Origin: Gp22-AA3 sp964384905
GTDB lineage: Bacteria; Acidobacteriota; Polarisedimenticolia; Gp22-AA2
Assembly (NCBI GenBank): GCA_964384905.1
Contig: CAYLND010000113.1
Span: 1 to 11,835 of the forward strand
DNA: 11,835 bases
Direction: 5' to 3'
The notes beneath the pieces are model-generated. The model was not told the origin of the DNA. It saw only the letters and a list, made by a program, of their open reading frames with translations, and made no database searches. The translations under genes were made by a program, and so were the position numbers. Below, piece by piece: positions 1-6,318 of the stretch (position 1 is the stretch's first letter; each line of letters starts with the position of its first letter).

Positions 1-175
1 TCTCATGAATCACTCGGGGACAGAGAAGCTGTCAACACCTATGCGAGTCTGGACACTCTAGGAGCCTAGTTTCGTCCGCTCCGACACGCTATCATGTGCG
101 CGTGAGACGTTATCGGCTCGGCCTGTCATCACACTGATTCGCTCGAACCAGCGGTCCGCCGCCGGACCGCATGAG
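1..175. other. Non-coding left edge upstream of the PIN-TRAM gene
   Basis: I see no convincing gene here. The stretch contains a short inverted repeat (CTAGG-AG-CCTAG, 58-69), a possible -10-like TATCAT at 90-95 without a good -35 partner, and a perfect hairpin at 151-170 (listed separately). TGTCAA at 30-35 reads TTGACA on the minus strand and could be the -35 of a promoter firing leftward out of the window, but its -10 partner is poor and the edge prevents a check. Confidence 0.4.
151..170 (+). promoter_or_regulatory. Perfect 8-bp hairpin abutting the ribosome binding site of the PIN-TRAM gene
   Basis: GCGGTCCG (151-158) pairs without mismatch to CGGACCGC (163-170) around a CCGC tetraloop. 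The hairpin ends 2 nt before GAGGTGA (173-179), the Shine-Dalgarno for the GTG at 185. There is no U-tract, so it is not an intrinsic terminator. In the 5' leader it could influence translation initiation or mRNA stability, which is inference. A palindromic protein-binding site is the alternative. Confidence 0.5.
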
Positions 176-184
176 GTGAATGCT

Positions 185-1219
185 GTGGGCACATTGATCC
201 TGAGGGCCCTCCTGGTCCTTCTGTCCGTCCTGTTCGGATCGCAGATCCGCCCGATCACGCTGAGCCCTCTCGACCTGACCGGCCTGTTCATCGGGGCCGC
301 GGTCGCGGGCTCGATCCTCGGGCTGGAGTACGTCCTGCGCACTCTCGAGATGAACTCGCTCGTGGGAGGCCTGGCGGGCCTCCTGGTCGGCGGCGCCGCA
401 GCGGGCGTCGTCGTGGCGCTCCTGCCGCTCGACCTCCTGGCCCCCCTGCCGCCGCCGGCAATCCGGGGGGTCGTCTTCCTGATCTTCTGCTACAGCGGCA
501 TGGCCCTCGGGGCGGACCGCGGCGAGCGCTTCACGCTGGCGAGCCTGCGCGCCGCCTGGGCCGAGGGCGGGCAAAGGCAGAACCACAAGATCCTCGACAC
601 CAGCGTGATCATCGACGGGCGCATCGCGGACGTCTGCGAGACCGGCTTCCTGGACGGCACGCTGGTGGTCCCGCAGTTCGTCCTGCGCGAGCTGCAGTAC
701 ATCGCGGACTCGCAGGACGCCCTCAAGAGGAACCGGGGACGCAAGGGGCTCGACATCCTGCAGCGCATTAAGAAGGGGCCGGAGATCAAGGTCATGATCT
801 CCGAGGCCGACTTCCCCGAGATCAAGGACGTCGACATGAAGCTCATCGAGCTCGCCAAGCAGCTGGCCGGCAAGATCATCACCAACGACTTCAACCTCAA
901 CAAGGTGGCCGAGCTGCGCGGCGTCCAGGTGCTGAACATCAACTCCCTGGCCAACTCGCTGAAGCCGGTGGTCCTGCCGGGCGAATCGATGAAGGTCTTC
1001 ATCCTCAAAGAGGGCAAGGAAGCGAACCAGGGGGTCGGCTACCTGGACGACGGCACCATGGTGGTGGTGGACAACGCCAAGCGGCACATCGGCAGGAACA
1101 TCGACATCACCGTCACGTCGGTGCTGCAGACCACCGCGGGCAAGATGTTCTTCGGCAAATCGGATGCCGTCGAAGAGGCGACCCCCATCGAGCAGCGCCC
1201 CCGGAGGACCGGCGCTTGA
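185..1219 (+). CDS. Membrane-anchored PIN-TRAM domain protein (YacL-like putative RNase)
   Basis: This 344-aa protein has about four hydrophobic segments in its first 110 residues, which would anchor it in the cytoplasmic membrane. A PIN (PilT N-terminal) domain follows at about 136-252: LDTSVIIDGR (D138, D144), FVLRELQ (E169), DVDMKLIELA and IITNDFNLN (D235) supply the acidic metal-binding residues expected of a PIN nuclease. A TRAM RNA-binding domain lies at about 262-325 (VGYLDDGTMVVVDNA and the following GRNIDITVTSVLQ). The order matches the Bacillus YacL family, whose physiological RNA target is poorly defined. I chose GTG 185 because GAGGTGA (173-179) is an excellent Shine-Dalgarno at proper spacing. 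An in-frame GTG at 176 is possible but sits inside that motif. The stop TGA (1217-1219) overlaps the TTG start of the next gene, suggesting translational coupling. Confidence 0.9.
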   Translation: MGTLILRALLVLLSVLFGSQIRPITLSPLDLTGLFIGAAVAGSILGLEYVLRTLEMNSLVGGLAGLLVGGAAAGVVVALLPLDLLAPLPPPAIRGVVFLIFCYSGMALGADRGERFTLASLRAAWAEGGQRQNHKILDTSVIIDGRIADVCETGFLDGTLVVPQFVLRELQYIADSQDALKRNRGRKGLDILQRIKKGPEIKVMISEADFPEIKDVDMKLIELAKQLAGKIITNDFNLNKVAELRGVQVLNINSLANSLKPVVLPGESMKVFILKEGKEANQGVGYLDDGTMVVVDNAKRHIGRNIDITVTSVLQTTAGKMFFGKSDAVEEATPIEQRPRRTGA

Positions 1220-2106
1220 GGGGGGCGGTCGCCCTGCTCCTGCCCGCGCTCTGGTCCGTGGCCCCGGCCCTCCCGGCGACCGGGACCGCCGCCGAGAAGC
1301 CGCACGCCTACCTCGTCATGCCGTTCGAGAACACGGCGGAGGACCGCTCGCTCGACTGGGTGTCCACCGGGCTGGCGCATTCCCTGGGCGAGTACCTGCT
1401 CGGGTTCGGGCAGCAGGTCATGGACCCCGAAGAGCGCGCGGTCCTGCTGGAGGGCAGCGGCATCCCCGCCGGCGCGCCGCTGGCGCTGGCCAGCGCCCTC
1501 GAGCTGGGGCGCAAGACGATGGCGCGACCCGGAGGTCTGCGCATCGACCGACTGATCCTCGGCCGCTTCAATCTGGAGAACGGCGACATCGTCCTCGCCG
1601 CGCGCGTCATCGATCTGCGCCAGGAGAAGGCGCGGCCCTGGCTGCAGCGAACCGGCCGCCTGAAAAACCTGCTCGAGGTGCAGAGAGACCTGGCCCTGTC
1701 GCTCGCGCGGGACGAGAAGATCTCGGTGTCCCAGGGGCGGGCGGAGCTCCTGCACAAGCAGACGGAGGATGTCCCGCTCCTGGCGTTCGAGACCTACTGC
1801 CGCGCCATGGCGGAGACCGACTCGAAGAAGCGGCTGCAGCTCCTGCGCAAGGCCCTGCAGCAATATCCCGGCTATCCGAAGGCCGCCTATCAGGCCGGCG
1901 CGCTGTTGGCGAAGGAGGAGCGCTGGGACGAGGGCGCCACCGTCCTCGGCAAGGCGAGCTCCGACCCCTTTCCTTACGAGTCCGACTACCACCTTCTGAA
2001 CTCGCTGATCGCCCTGCGCCGCAAGGACCCCCAGAACGCGATGGCGGAAGCCCGCCACGCCCCCGAGACCGCGGAACCGGGGCGCGGGACCCTGCTCCTG
2101 GGGTGA
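1216..2106 (+). CDS. Secreted TolB-like/TPR protein, interrupted by an in-frame TGA
   Basis: The TTG start at 1216 overlaps the TGA of the PIN-TRAM gene (TTGA). The first about 25 residues look like a Sec signal peptide (Arg near the start, then ALLLPALWSVAPALPATGTAA). The mature protein begins with a segment (YLVMPFENTAEDRSLDWVS) resembling the PFxNxSxDxxxxWLxxGL motif found at the N terminus of many TolB-like/TPR proteins. From about residue 190 it has alpha-helical TPR-like repeats (for example FETYCRAMAETDSKKRLQLL and YPKAAYQAGALLAKEERWDE). A periplasmic scaffold is likely; the partner is unknown. The frame stops at TGA 2104-2106, but the downstream sequence continues a TPR repeat in frame to 2244. 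The TGA therefore looks like a nonsense change or sequence error, most simply TGG (Trp) to TGA. The specific role cannot be assigned. Confidence 0.75.
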   Translation: MRGAVALLLPALWSVAPALPATGTAAEKPHAYLVMPFENTAEDRSLDWVSTGLAHSLGEYLLGFGQQVMDPEERAVLLEGSGIPAGAPLALASALELGRKTMARPGGLRIDRLILGRFNLENGDIVLAARVIDLRQEKARPWLQRTGRLKNLLEVQRDLALSLARDEKISVSQGRAELLHKQTEDVPLLAFETYCRAMAETDSKKRLQLLRKALQQYPGYPKAAYQAGALLAKEERWDEGATVLGKASSDPFPYESDYHLLNSLIALRRKDPQNAMAEARHAPETAEPGRGTLLLG

Positions 2107-2244
2107 GCCCTGCAGGCCACGGGCGATCGCGCCGCCGCTCTGGCCGAGCTGGACAAGGCGCGCTCGGCCGACCCGGCGGACGCCGACATCGAAGAGCTGC
2201 GCCGCTCCCTCGACGAGGGGAAGCCGGCGCGGAGAAGCCCTTGA
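2104..2244 (+). pseudogene. In-frame C-terminal continuation of the TPR gene beyond the TGA
   Basis: In the frame of the upstream TPR gene, the codons after TGA 2104-2106 read ALQATGDRAAALAELDKARS and then ADPADADIEELRR. This has typical TPR spacing (G at helix turn, A-A-L, P after the second helix). The frame ends at TGA 2242-2244, which overlaps the TTG start of fhs, repeating the TTGA junction seen at 1216-1219. Conservation of both frame and junction argues that the true gene spans 1216-2244 (about 342 codons) and that 2104 is a recent or artefactual stop. The hairpin just after this TGA is too close for a SECIS, and the context is not Cys-like, so selenocysteine is not favoured. Confidence 0.7.
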
Positions 2245-3929
2245 TCCCGTCCGATCTCGAGATCGCCCGGAGCGCCCGGTTGCAGCGCATCGAGAGCGTG
2301 GCGGAGACCCTCGGCCTGCTGACCGACGAGCTGGAGCCGTACGGCCGCTTCAAGGCGAAGATCGCGCTCCATGCGCTCGAGCGTCTCGGGGACCGACCGG
2401 CGGGACGGTACGTCTGCGTGACCGGGATCAACCCGACGCCCCTCGGTGAAGGAAAGACCGTGGTCACGATCGGGCTGGCCCAGGCGCTGCGGCGCCTGGG
2501 GAAGCGGGCCGTGAGCACCCTGCGGCAGCCCTCGATGGGCCCGGTGTTCGGCATCAAGGGCGGCGCGACCGGCGGGGGGCGTTCCCAGGTCGTGCCGATG
2601 GACGAGATCAATCTTCATTTCACCGGCGACTTCCACGCCGTCGCGGCGGCGCACAACCTTCTCGCCGCCCTGATCGACAACCATCTGCACCACGGGAACC
2701 GGCTCGGCCTGGATCCGGAGGCGATCCTCTGGCGCCGCAGCCTCGATCTGAACGACCGGGCGCTGCGGCGCATCCGCGTGGGGCTCGGCGGCGGCGCGAA
2801 CGGCGTGGAGCGCGAGAGCGGCTACGACATCACCGCGGCCTCCGAGGTGATGGCGATCCTGTCGCTCGCCAAGAGCCCGCGCGACCTCAAGGAACGGCTG
2901 GGTCGCATCCTGATCGGCGTCGACCGCGAGGCGCGCGGCGTCGTGGCCTCGGCCCTCCAGGCCCAGGGGGCGATGGCGGCCGTCCTGAAGGACGCGTTGA
3001 AGCCGAATCTGGTGCAGAACCTCGAGGGCGGGGCCGCCCTGATCCACTGCGGCCCCTTCGCCAACGTCGCCCACGGAAACAACTCCGTCCTCGCCGACCT
3101 GCTGGCGTTGCGGCTGGCGGATTACGTCGTGACCGAGAGCGGCTTCGGCTCGGAAATGGGGGCGGAGAAGCTGTTCGACATCAAGTGCCCCGCCGCCGGT
3201 CTGGTGCCCTCGGCGGCGGTCATCGTCTGCTCGGTGCGGGCGCTGAAGCTGCACGGCGGCGTGCCCCTGGTCAAGGGCGACACGACCGCCCTCAAGCGCC
3301 CGGACGTCGCCGCCGCCGGCCGCGGCTGCGCCAACCTCGCGAAGCACATCGAGAACATCCGGACCTTCGGCCTGCCGGCCGTCGTGGCGGTCAACCGCTT
3401 CGAAGGCGACACGCAGGCGGAGATCGACGAGGTCGTGGGGCGCGCCCGCGCCGCCGGAGCGTTCGCGGCGATCCCGGTCGAGGTCTGGGCGCGCGGCGGT
3501 GAGGGAGGCCTGGAGCTGGCCGAGGCCGTGGTGCGCGCGGCGGACTCCGGGGCCCAGTTCCGCCCCCTGTACCCGCCCACGCTGTCGATCGAAGAGAAGG
3601 TCGAGACGATCGCGCGGAGGATCTACGGGGCCGCCGGGGTCACGTACACCGACAAGGCCAGGGAGCGCATCGAGTTCTGCCGGCGCCAGGGTCTCGGTCA
3701 GGTGCCGATCTGCATGGCGAAGACGCCGCTGTCACTGTCGCACGATCCCGCCCTCAAGGGGCGTCCGAGCGGGTTCGTCCTGCCGGTGACCGACGTGCGC
3801 GCCTCCGCCGGGGCCGGGTACGTCTACCCGCTCGTCGGCAACATCATGACGATGCCGGGTCTGCCCACGGTGCCGGCGGCGGTCCATTTCGATCTCGACG
3901 AGACCGGCCGCGTCAGCGGCTTGTCCTAG
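2241..3929 (+). CDS. fhs: Formate-tetrahydrofolate ligase (10-formyl-THF synthetase)
   Basis: The enzyme activates formate with ATP and tetrahydrofolate to 10-formyl-THF, feeding one-carbon units to purine and formyl-Met-tRNA synthesis, or the methyl branch of the Wood-Ljungdahl pathway where that exists. At 562 aa it has the usual family length. Diagnostic motifs are the P-loop TPLGEGKT (66-73), RQPSMGPVFGIKGGATGGG (about 95-113), NLEGGAALIHCGPFANVAHG (260-279), GFGSEMGAEKLFDIKC (301-316) and VRALKLHGG (332-340). The C-terminal part (GAGYVYPLVGNIMTMPGLP) is also typical. I chose TTG 2241 because GGAG (2231-2234) precedes it and the TGA of the TPR gene overlaps it. The frame is open further upstream to 1164, but that stretch is Arg/Pro-rich out-of-frame sequence over the TPR gene and not part of FTHFS. 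No other Wood-Ljungdahl genes are visible, so a general C1 role is the safer reading. Confidence 0.95.
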   Translation: MIPSDLEIARSARLQRIESVAETLGLLTDELEPYGRFKAKIALHALERLGDRPAGRYVCVTGINPTPLGEGKTVVTIGLAQALRRLGKRAVSTLRQPSMGPVFGIKGGATGGGRSQVVPMDEINLHFTGDFHAVAAAHNLLAALIDNHLHHGNRLGLDPEAILWRRSLDLNDRALRRIRVGLGGGANGVERESGYDITAASEVMAILSLAKSPRDLKERLGRILIGVDREARGVVASALQAQGAMAAVLKDALKPNLVQNLEGGAALIHCGPFANVAHGNNSVLADLLALRLADYVVTESGFGSEMGAEKLFDIKCPAAGLVPSAAVIVCSVRALKLHGGVPLVKGDTTALKRPDVAAAGRGCANLAKHIENIRTFGLPAVVAVNRFEGDTQAEIDEVVGRARAAGAFAAIPVEVWARGGEGGLELAEAVVRAADSGAQFRPLYPPTLSIEEKVETIARRIYGAAGVTYTDKARERIEFCRRQGLGQVPICMAKTPLSLSHDPALKGRPSGFVLPVTDVRASAGAGYVYPLVGNIMTMPGLPTVPAAVHFDLDETGRVSGLS

Positions 3930-4714
3930 GCGCGCAGGCGTCGGGTGTAGCGCGCCACCAGGAAGGCGTCGTAGGTGCTGACCAGCCAGGACAGGGCGGT
4001 GACGAACAGGACCGCCATGCCGATCTTGATGGCCCGGTTGAGCAGGAACTGCTGCGGCTCGATGTCGGCCAGGATCCGGAAGAACGGCGACAGACGGTAC
4101 AGCACGACCAGGTACACCTGGACGAAGAACGAGAACAGGAAGAAGACCGCCTTCCCGAGCTGACCGTTCAGCAGCTGGCCCCATCCGGGCACCAGCAGCG
4201 AGGCGATGCCCGAGACGAACGGCTGGTGCAGGCCGTCGAACCGCCCGCCGTGCGCCTCCGCGCCGCGATACGCCTGCGCCACGTTGTAGATCATGAAGAA
4301 GATCACGCAGAAGTCGATGGAGGAGGCGTACAGCATCAGCTCCCATTCGTTGATGAAGAACAGGTGCGCGAACGTCCTGATCCGGTCCCAGGTCATGAAG
4401 AGGAAGTAATGGAACGCCAGGATGAGCATCTCGCAAAGGAGGAACAGCGCCGCGAGCTTGCTGTCCCCGTTATAGAGCTGCCCCAGGCCCCAGAGGAAGA
4501 GCGACAGGGAGGACGCCGCCGCGGGACTGCGGCGCCTGCGGCCGGCGCGGGAGGGCGCGCCGGTGGCGCCCACGGTCTGATCCGGCTCCGCGATGCGCTC
4601 CGCCGCCCTGGCGCCTTTGGAGGACACGGCGCGCGGGCCCTTCCCCTTGCCCTTGTCGCCGGGCTTGAGGATGTCGTCCTCGGTGATGACGAAGACCTCG
4701 TCCTGGTTGATCAT
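3926..4714 (-). CDS. Polytopic membrane protein with duplicated TM2-like G-x-GQ-x-x-NG motif
   Basis: The 262-aa protein has a hydrophilic basic N-terminal region (about 1-68, with K/G/R-rich stretches) followed by about five or six hydrophobic segments to residue 253. Two similar units can be aligned by eye: LFLWGLGQLYNGDSKLAALF (72-91) and LLVPGWGQLLNGQLGKAVFF (173-192). Both carry the GxGQxxNG turn followed by K-x-A and a hydrophobic helix, as in TM2-like hairpins. This suggests internal duplication. I do not recognise a specific family and no function can be assigned. The ATG at 4712-4714 has a purine-rich GGGAG/AGGGAG upstream on its strand. Its TAG stop overlaps the fhs TAG in the palindrome CTAG (3926-3929), so the two genes converge with no room for a terminator. 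It lies 257 bp downstream of the DAHP synthase gene on the same strand. Confidence 0.75.
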   Translation of the reverse strand: MINQDEVFVITEDDILKPGDKGKGKGPRAVSSKGARAAERIAEPDQTVGATGAPSRAGRRRRSPAAASSLSLFLWGLGQLYNGDSKLAALFLLCEMLILAFHYFLFMTWDRIRTFAHLFFINEWELMLYASSIDFCVIFFMIYNVAQAYRGAEAHGGRFDGLHQPFVSGIASLLVPGWGQLLNGQLGKAVFFLFSFFVQVYLVVLYRLSPFFRILADIEPQQFLLNRAIKIGMAVLFVTALSWLVSTYDAFLVARYTRRLRA

Positions 4715-4971
4715 CTCCCTCTCCCCTCCCTCTTCGGAAGGACCGCTGTATCAGACCAAACGTGATGCCTCCGCCAGGGCGGCGCAACCCCAGGGTGGGC
4801 AGCAAAGGGCGTACCACCGAGTGTCCAGATTCGGGGATTCGCGCAAGTGGAACGAGACGCGGGGCTTCAGGTCCGCTCGAAGGGCCCGAGCGCGATCCGC
4901 GTACGGTGCCCGGGACGGCGGCGAAGGCAAAAATGGTAAGACCGATTTCGCAATCGTACCGCGGCCGCGCC
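4715..4971. other. Intergenic spacer between the DAHP synthase and membrane-protein genes
   Basis: Both flanking genes read on the minus strand. I find no gene and no clear terminator with a U-tract after the DAHP synthase stop. A short inverted repeat CCGCC-AG-GGCGG (4771-4782) lies upstream of the membrane-protein start and could be an operator, but such repeats are common by chance in GC-rich DNA. No convincing promoter could be matched. Confidence 0.4.
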
Positions 4972-5988
4972 TCAGTCGTGCGACCGGCCGACCAGACCGG
5001 CCAGCGCGCGGATGTCCCGGACCAGATCGCCGAACTGGGACGGCAGGATCGACTGAGGACCGTCCGACAGCGCCCGGGACGGATCGTGGTGCACCTCGAC
5101 CATCACGCCGTCGGCCCCCACGGCCACGGCCGCGCGCGCCAGGGGAACCACCTTGTCGCGCCGGCCGGTGCCATGGCTCGGATCGACCAGGATCGGCAGG
5201 TGACTCAGGTGCTTGACCGCGGGGACGATCGCCAGGTCGAGCGTGTTCCGGGTGTGATCGGCGAACGTCCTGACGCCGCGCTCACACAGGAAAACCTGGT
5301 AGTTCCCCTCCGAGACGATGTATTCGGCGGCCATCAGGAACTCCTCCAGGGTGGCCGACATGCCGCGCTTGAGGAAGATCGGCAGCCGCGATTTCCCGGC
5401 GCGCTTCAGGAGAGAGAAGTTCTGCATGTTGCGCGCCCCGATCTGGACGGCGTCGGCGTAGTCCTCCACCATCCCGAGCGATTCCTCGTCCACCGCCTCG
5501 GTGACGATCGGCAGCCCGGTCTCCTCCCGGGCCCGTGCGAGGATCCGGAGCCCCTCGAGACCGAGCCCCTGGAAGGAATAGGGCGAGGTGCGCGGCTTGA
5601 AGGCGCCGCCGCGGAACAGATCGGCGCCCGCCGCGGCGACCGCGCGCGCGATCTCCAGGGTCTGCGTTTCGGTCTCGACGGCGCACGGGCCGGCGATGAT
5701 CGCCAGCCGGCGACCCCCGATCGGCCGCCCGCCGACCTGGATGACGCTGTCGGCCGCCTTGACCTCCCGGCTGACGAGCTTGTACGGCTTGGTGACCCGG
5801 ATCGCCTCCTGCACCCCGGGCAGGATCTCGAATTCCGCGGGGTCGAGCGGGCCGTGGTTGCCGGTGATTCCGATCGCCGTGCGCTCGGCGCCCGGGATCA
5901 CGTGGGGACGCAGCCCCAGGGTCTGGATGCGCTCCATGACCGCGCGGATCTGCCCGTCGGTCGCACCCGATTCCATTACGATCAGCAT
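4972..5988 (-). CDS. aroF: 3-deoxy-7-phosphoheptulonate (DAHP) synthase, type I-beta with ferredoxin-like N-domain
   Basis: The enzyme condenses phosphoenolpyruvate with erythrose 4-phosphate to DAHP, the committed step to chorismate and aromatic amino acids. The 338-aa length equals that of the Thermotoga maritima type I-beta enzyme. Residues about 1-70 (MLIVMESGATDGQIRAVMER onward) are the ferredoxin-like domain that mediates Tyr/Phe feedback in that subfamily. The TIM barrel carries AGPCAVE, RGGAFKPRTSPYSFQGLG, GARNMQNFSLL, LKRGM, CERGVRTF, DPSHGTGRRDKV and SDGPQS. By my count the metal ligands fall at C102, H272, E298 and D309, the positions I recall for the T. maritima enzyme. I chose ATG 5986-5988: it has GAGG upstream at normal spacing and a promoter at 6014-6043. 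A longer in-frame ATG at 6105 would swallow both divergent promoters and adds no family sequence. No other aromatic pathway gene is in the window. Confidence 0.95.
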   Translation of the reverse strand: MLIVMESGATDGQIRAVMERIQTLGLRPHVIPGAERTAIGITGNHGPLDPAEFEILPGVQEAIRVTKPYKLVSREVKAADSVIQVGGRPIGGRRLAIIAGPCAVETETQTLEIARAVAAAGADLFRGGAFKPRTSPYSFQGLGLEGLRILARAREETGLPIVTEAVDEESLGMVEDYADAVQIGARNMQNFSLLKRAGKSRLPIFLKRGMSATLEEFLMAAEYIVSEGNYQVFLCERGVRTFADHTRNTLDLAIVPAVKHLSHLPILVDPSHGTGRRDKVVPLARAAVAVGADGVMVEVHHDPSRALSDGPQSILPSQFGDLVRDIRALAGLVGRSHD

Positions 5989-6013
5989 CCTGTGCCTCGT
6001 CCGGAAAGGCCGG

Positions 6014-6043
6014 ATGATACGCCGCGCCGGCGCCCGTCCGCAA
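6014..6043 (-). promoter_or_regulatory. Sigma70-type promoter for the DAHP synthase gene
   Basis: On the minus strand, TTGCGG (6043-6038) and TATCAT (6019-6014) are separated by 18 nt. Transcription would start near 6007, giving a leader of about 20 nt before the ATG at 5988. It is back-to-back with the tRNA promoter. The assignment rests on consensus match only. Confidence 0.5.
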
Positions 6044-6062
6044 CCGGAAGTAGTCTGTTCGG

Positions 6063-6092
6063 TTGACAATAGCGCGGACGGCCCCTTATACT
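6063..6092 (+). promoter_or_regulatory. Near-consensus sigma70 promoter upstream of tRNA-Val and thrS
   Basis: A perfect -35 TTGACA (6063-6068), an 18-nt spacer and -10 TATACT (6087-6092, one mismatch to TATAAT) predict a start near 6099. This strength is typical of stable-RNA promoters. It is the only good promoter visible before the tRNA-Val-thrS-infC-rpmI-rplT-pheS-pheT series, so it may drive the whole unit. Confidence 0.8.
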
Positions 6093-6124
6093 CGTCGCTT
6101 CGCAAGGCCAGGAGCCTGCCACGA

Positions 6125-6147
6125 GGCGCCTCCGAAGGCGCCGTTTT
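6125..6147 (+). terminator. Terminator-like hairpin between promoter and tRNA-Val
   Basis: GGCGCCT (6125-6131) pairs perfectly with AGGCGCC (6136-6142) around a CCGA loop, and GTTTT follows (6143-6147). This is a short intrinsic-terminator or attenuator shape within the tRNA leader, 15 nt before the tRNA 5' end. The U-run is only four, so termination would be weak. A processing signal is an alternative. Confidence 0.4.
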
Positions 6148-6161
6148 GGGCTTTCAGGTGA

Positions 6162-6236
6162 AGGCGCGTAGCTCAGGGGGAGAGCGCTACCTTGACACGG
6201 TAGAAGTCAGCGGTTCAAATCCGCTCGCGCCTACCA
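6162..6236 (+). tRNA. tRNA-Val(GAC)
   Basis: The cloverleaf folds completely by eye. The acceptor is AGGCGCG (6162-6168) with CGCGCCT (6226-6232). The D stem is GCTC/GAGC. The anticodon stem is CTACC/GGTAG with loop TTGACAC (6192-6198), giving anticodon GAC, which reads GUC and GUU. The variable loop is AAGTC. The T stem is AGCGG/CCGCT with loop TTCAAAT. The discriminator is A6233 and CCA is encoded (6234-6236). It lies about 80 nt upstream of thrS with no terminator between, so co-transcription and RNase processing are likely. Confidence 0.97.
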
Positions 6237-6318
6237 CTCCCGCCTCTTTGCACCCGACCTGCTGCACCGGATCGACCGGGGGATCGACGGGGCGTCTCGA
6301 TTGAAGGGACAGAGCACC

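Noticed and set aside
2104..2124. Selenocysteine at the TPR-gene TGA, with a GCCC/GGGC hairpin just after it
   Set aside because: The loop begins only 4 nt after the TGA, too close for a bacterial SECIS. The position is not a redox motif, and Trp fits the repeat better.
1164..2240. Upstream open extension of the fhs frame that would give a 921-residue fusion
   Set aside because: The extra 359 residues are Arg/Pro/Gly-rich out-of-frame translation over the TPR gene. FTHFS homology begins just after TTG 2241, which has its own ribosome binding site and TTGA overlap.
4921..4971. GCGAA/TTCGC inverted repeat as a terminator for the DAHP synthase gene
   Set aside because: The arms are 5 bp with a loop of about 20 nt and no U-tract in the right place.
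4762..6066. 434-codon plus-strand ORF opposite the DAHP synthase gene
   Set aside because: It is antisense to a gene with every DAHP synthase motif. Composition is rich in Arg/Asp/Gly/Pro with no recognisable domain, as expected of a GC-rich shadow frame.
6237..6318. T-box or attenuator before thrS, with a near-repeat GGATCGAC around 6268-6292
   Set aside because: The spacer is only about 80 nt, with no T-box core and no terminator. The repeat is short and could be chance.
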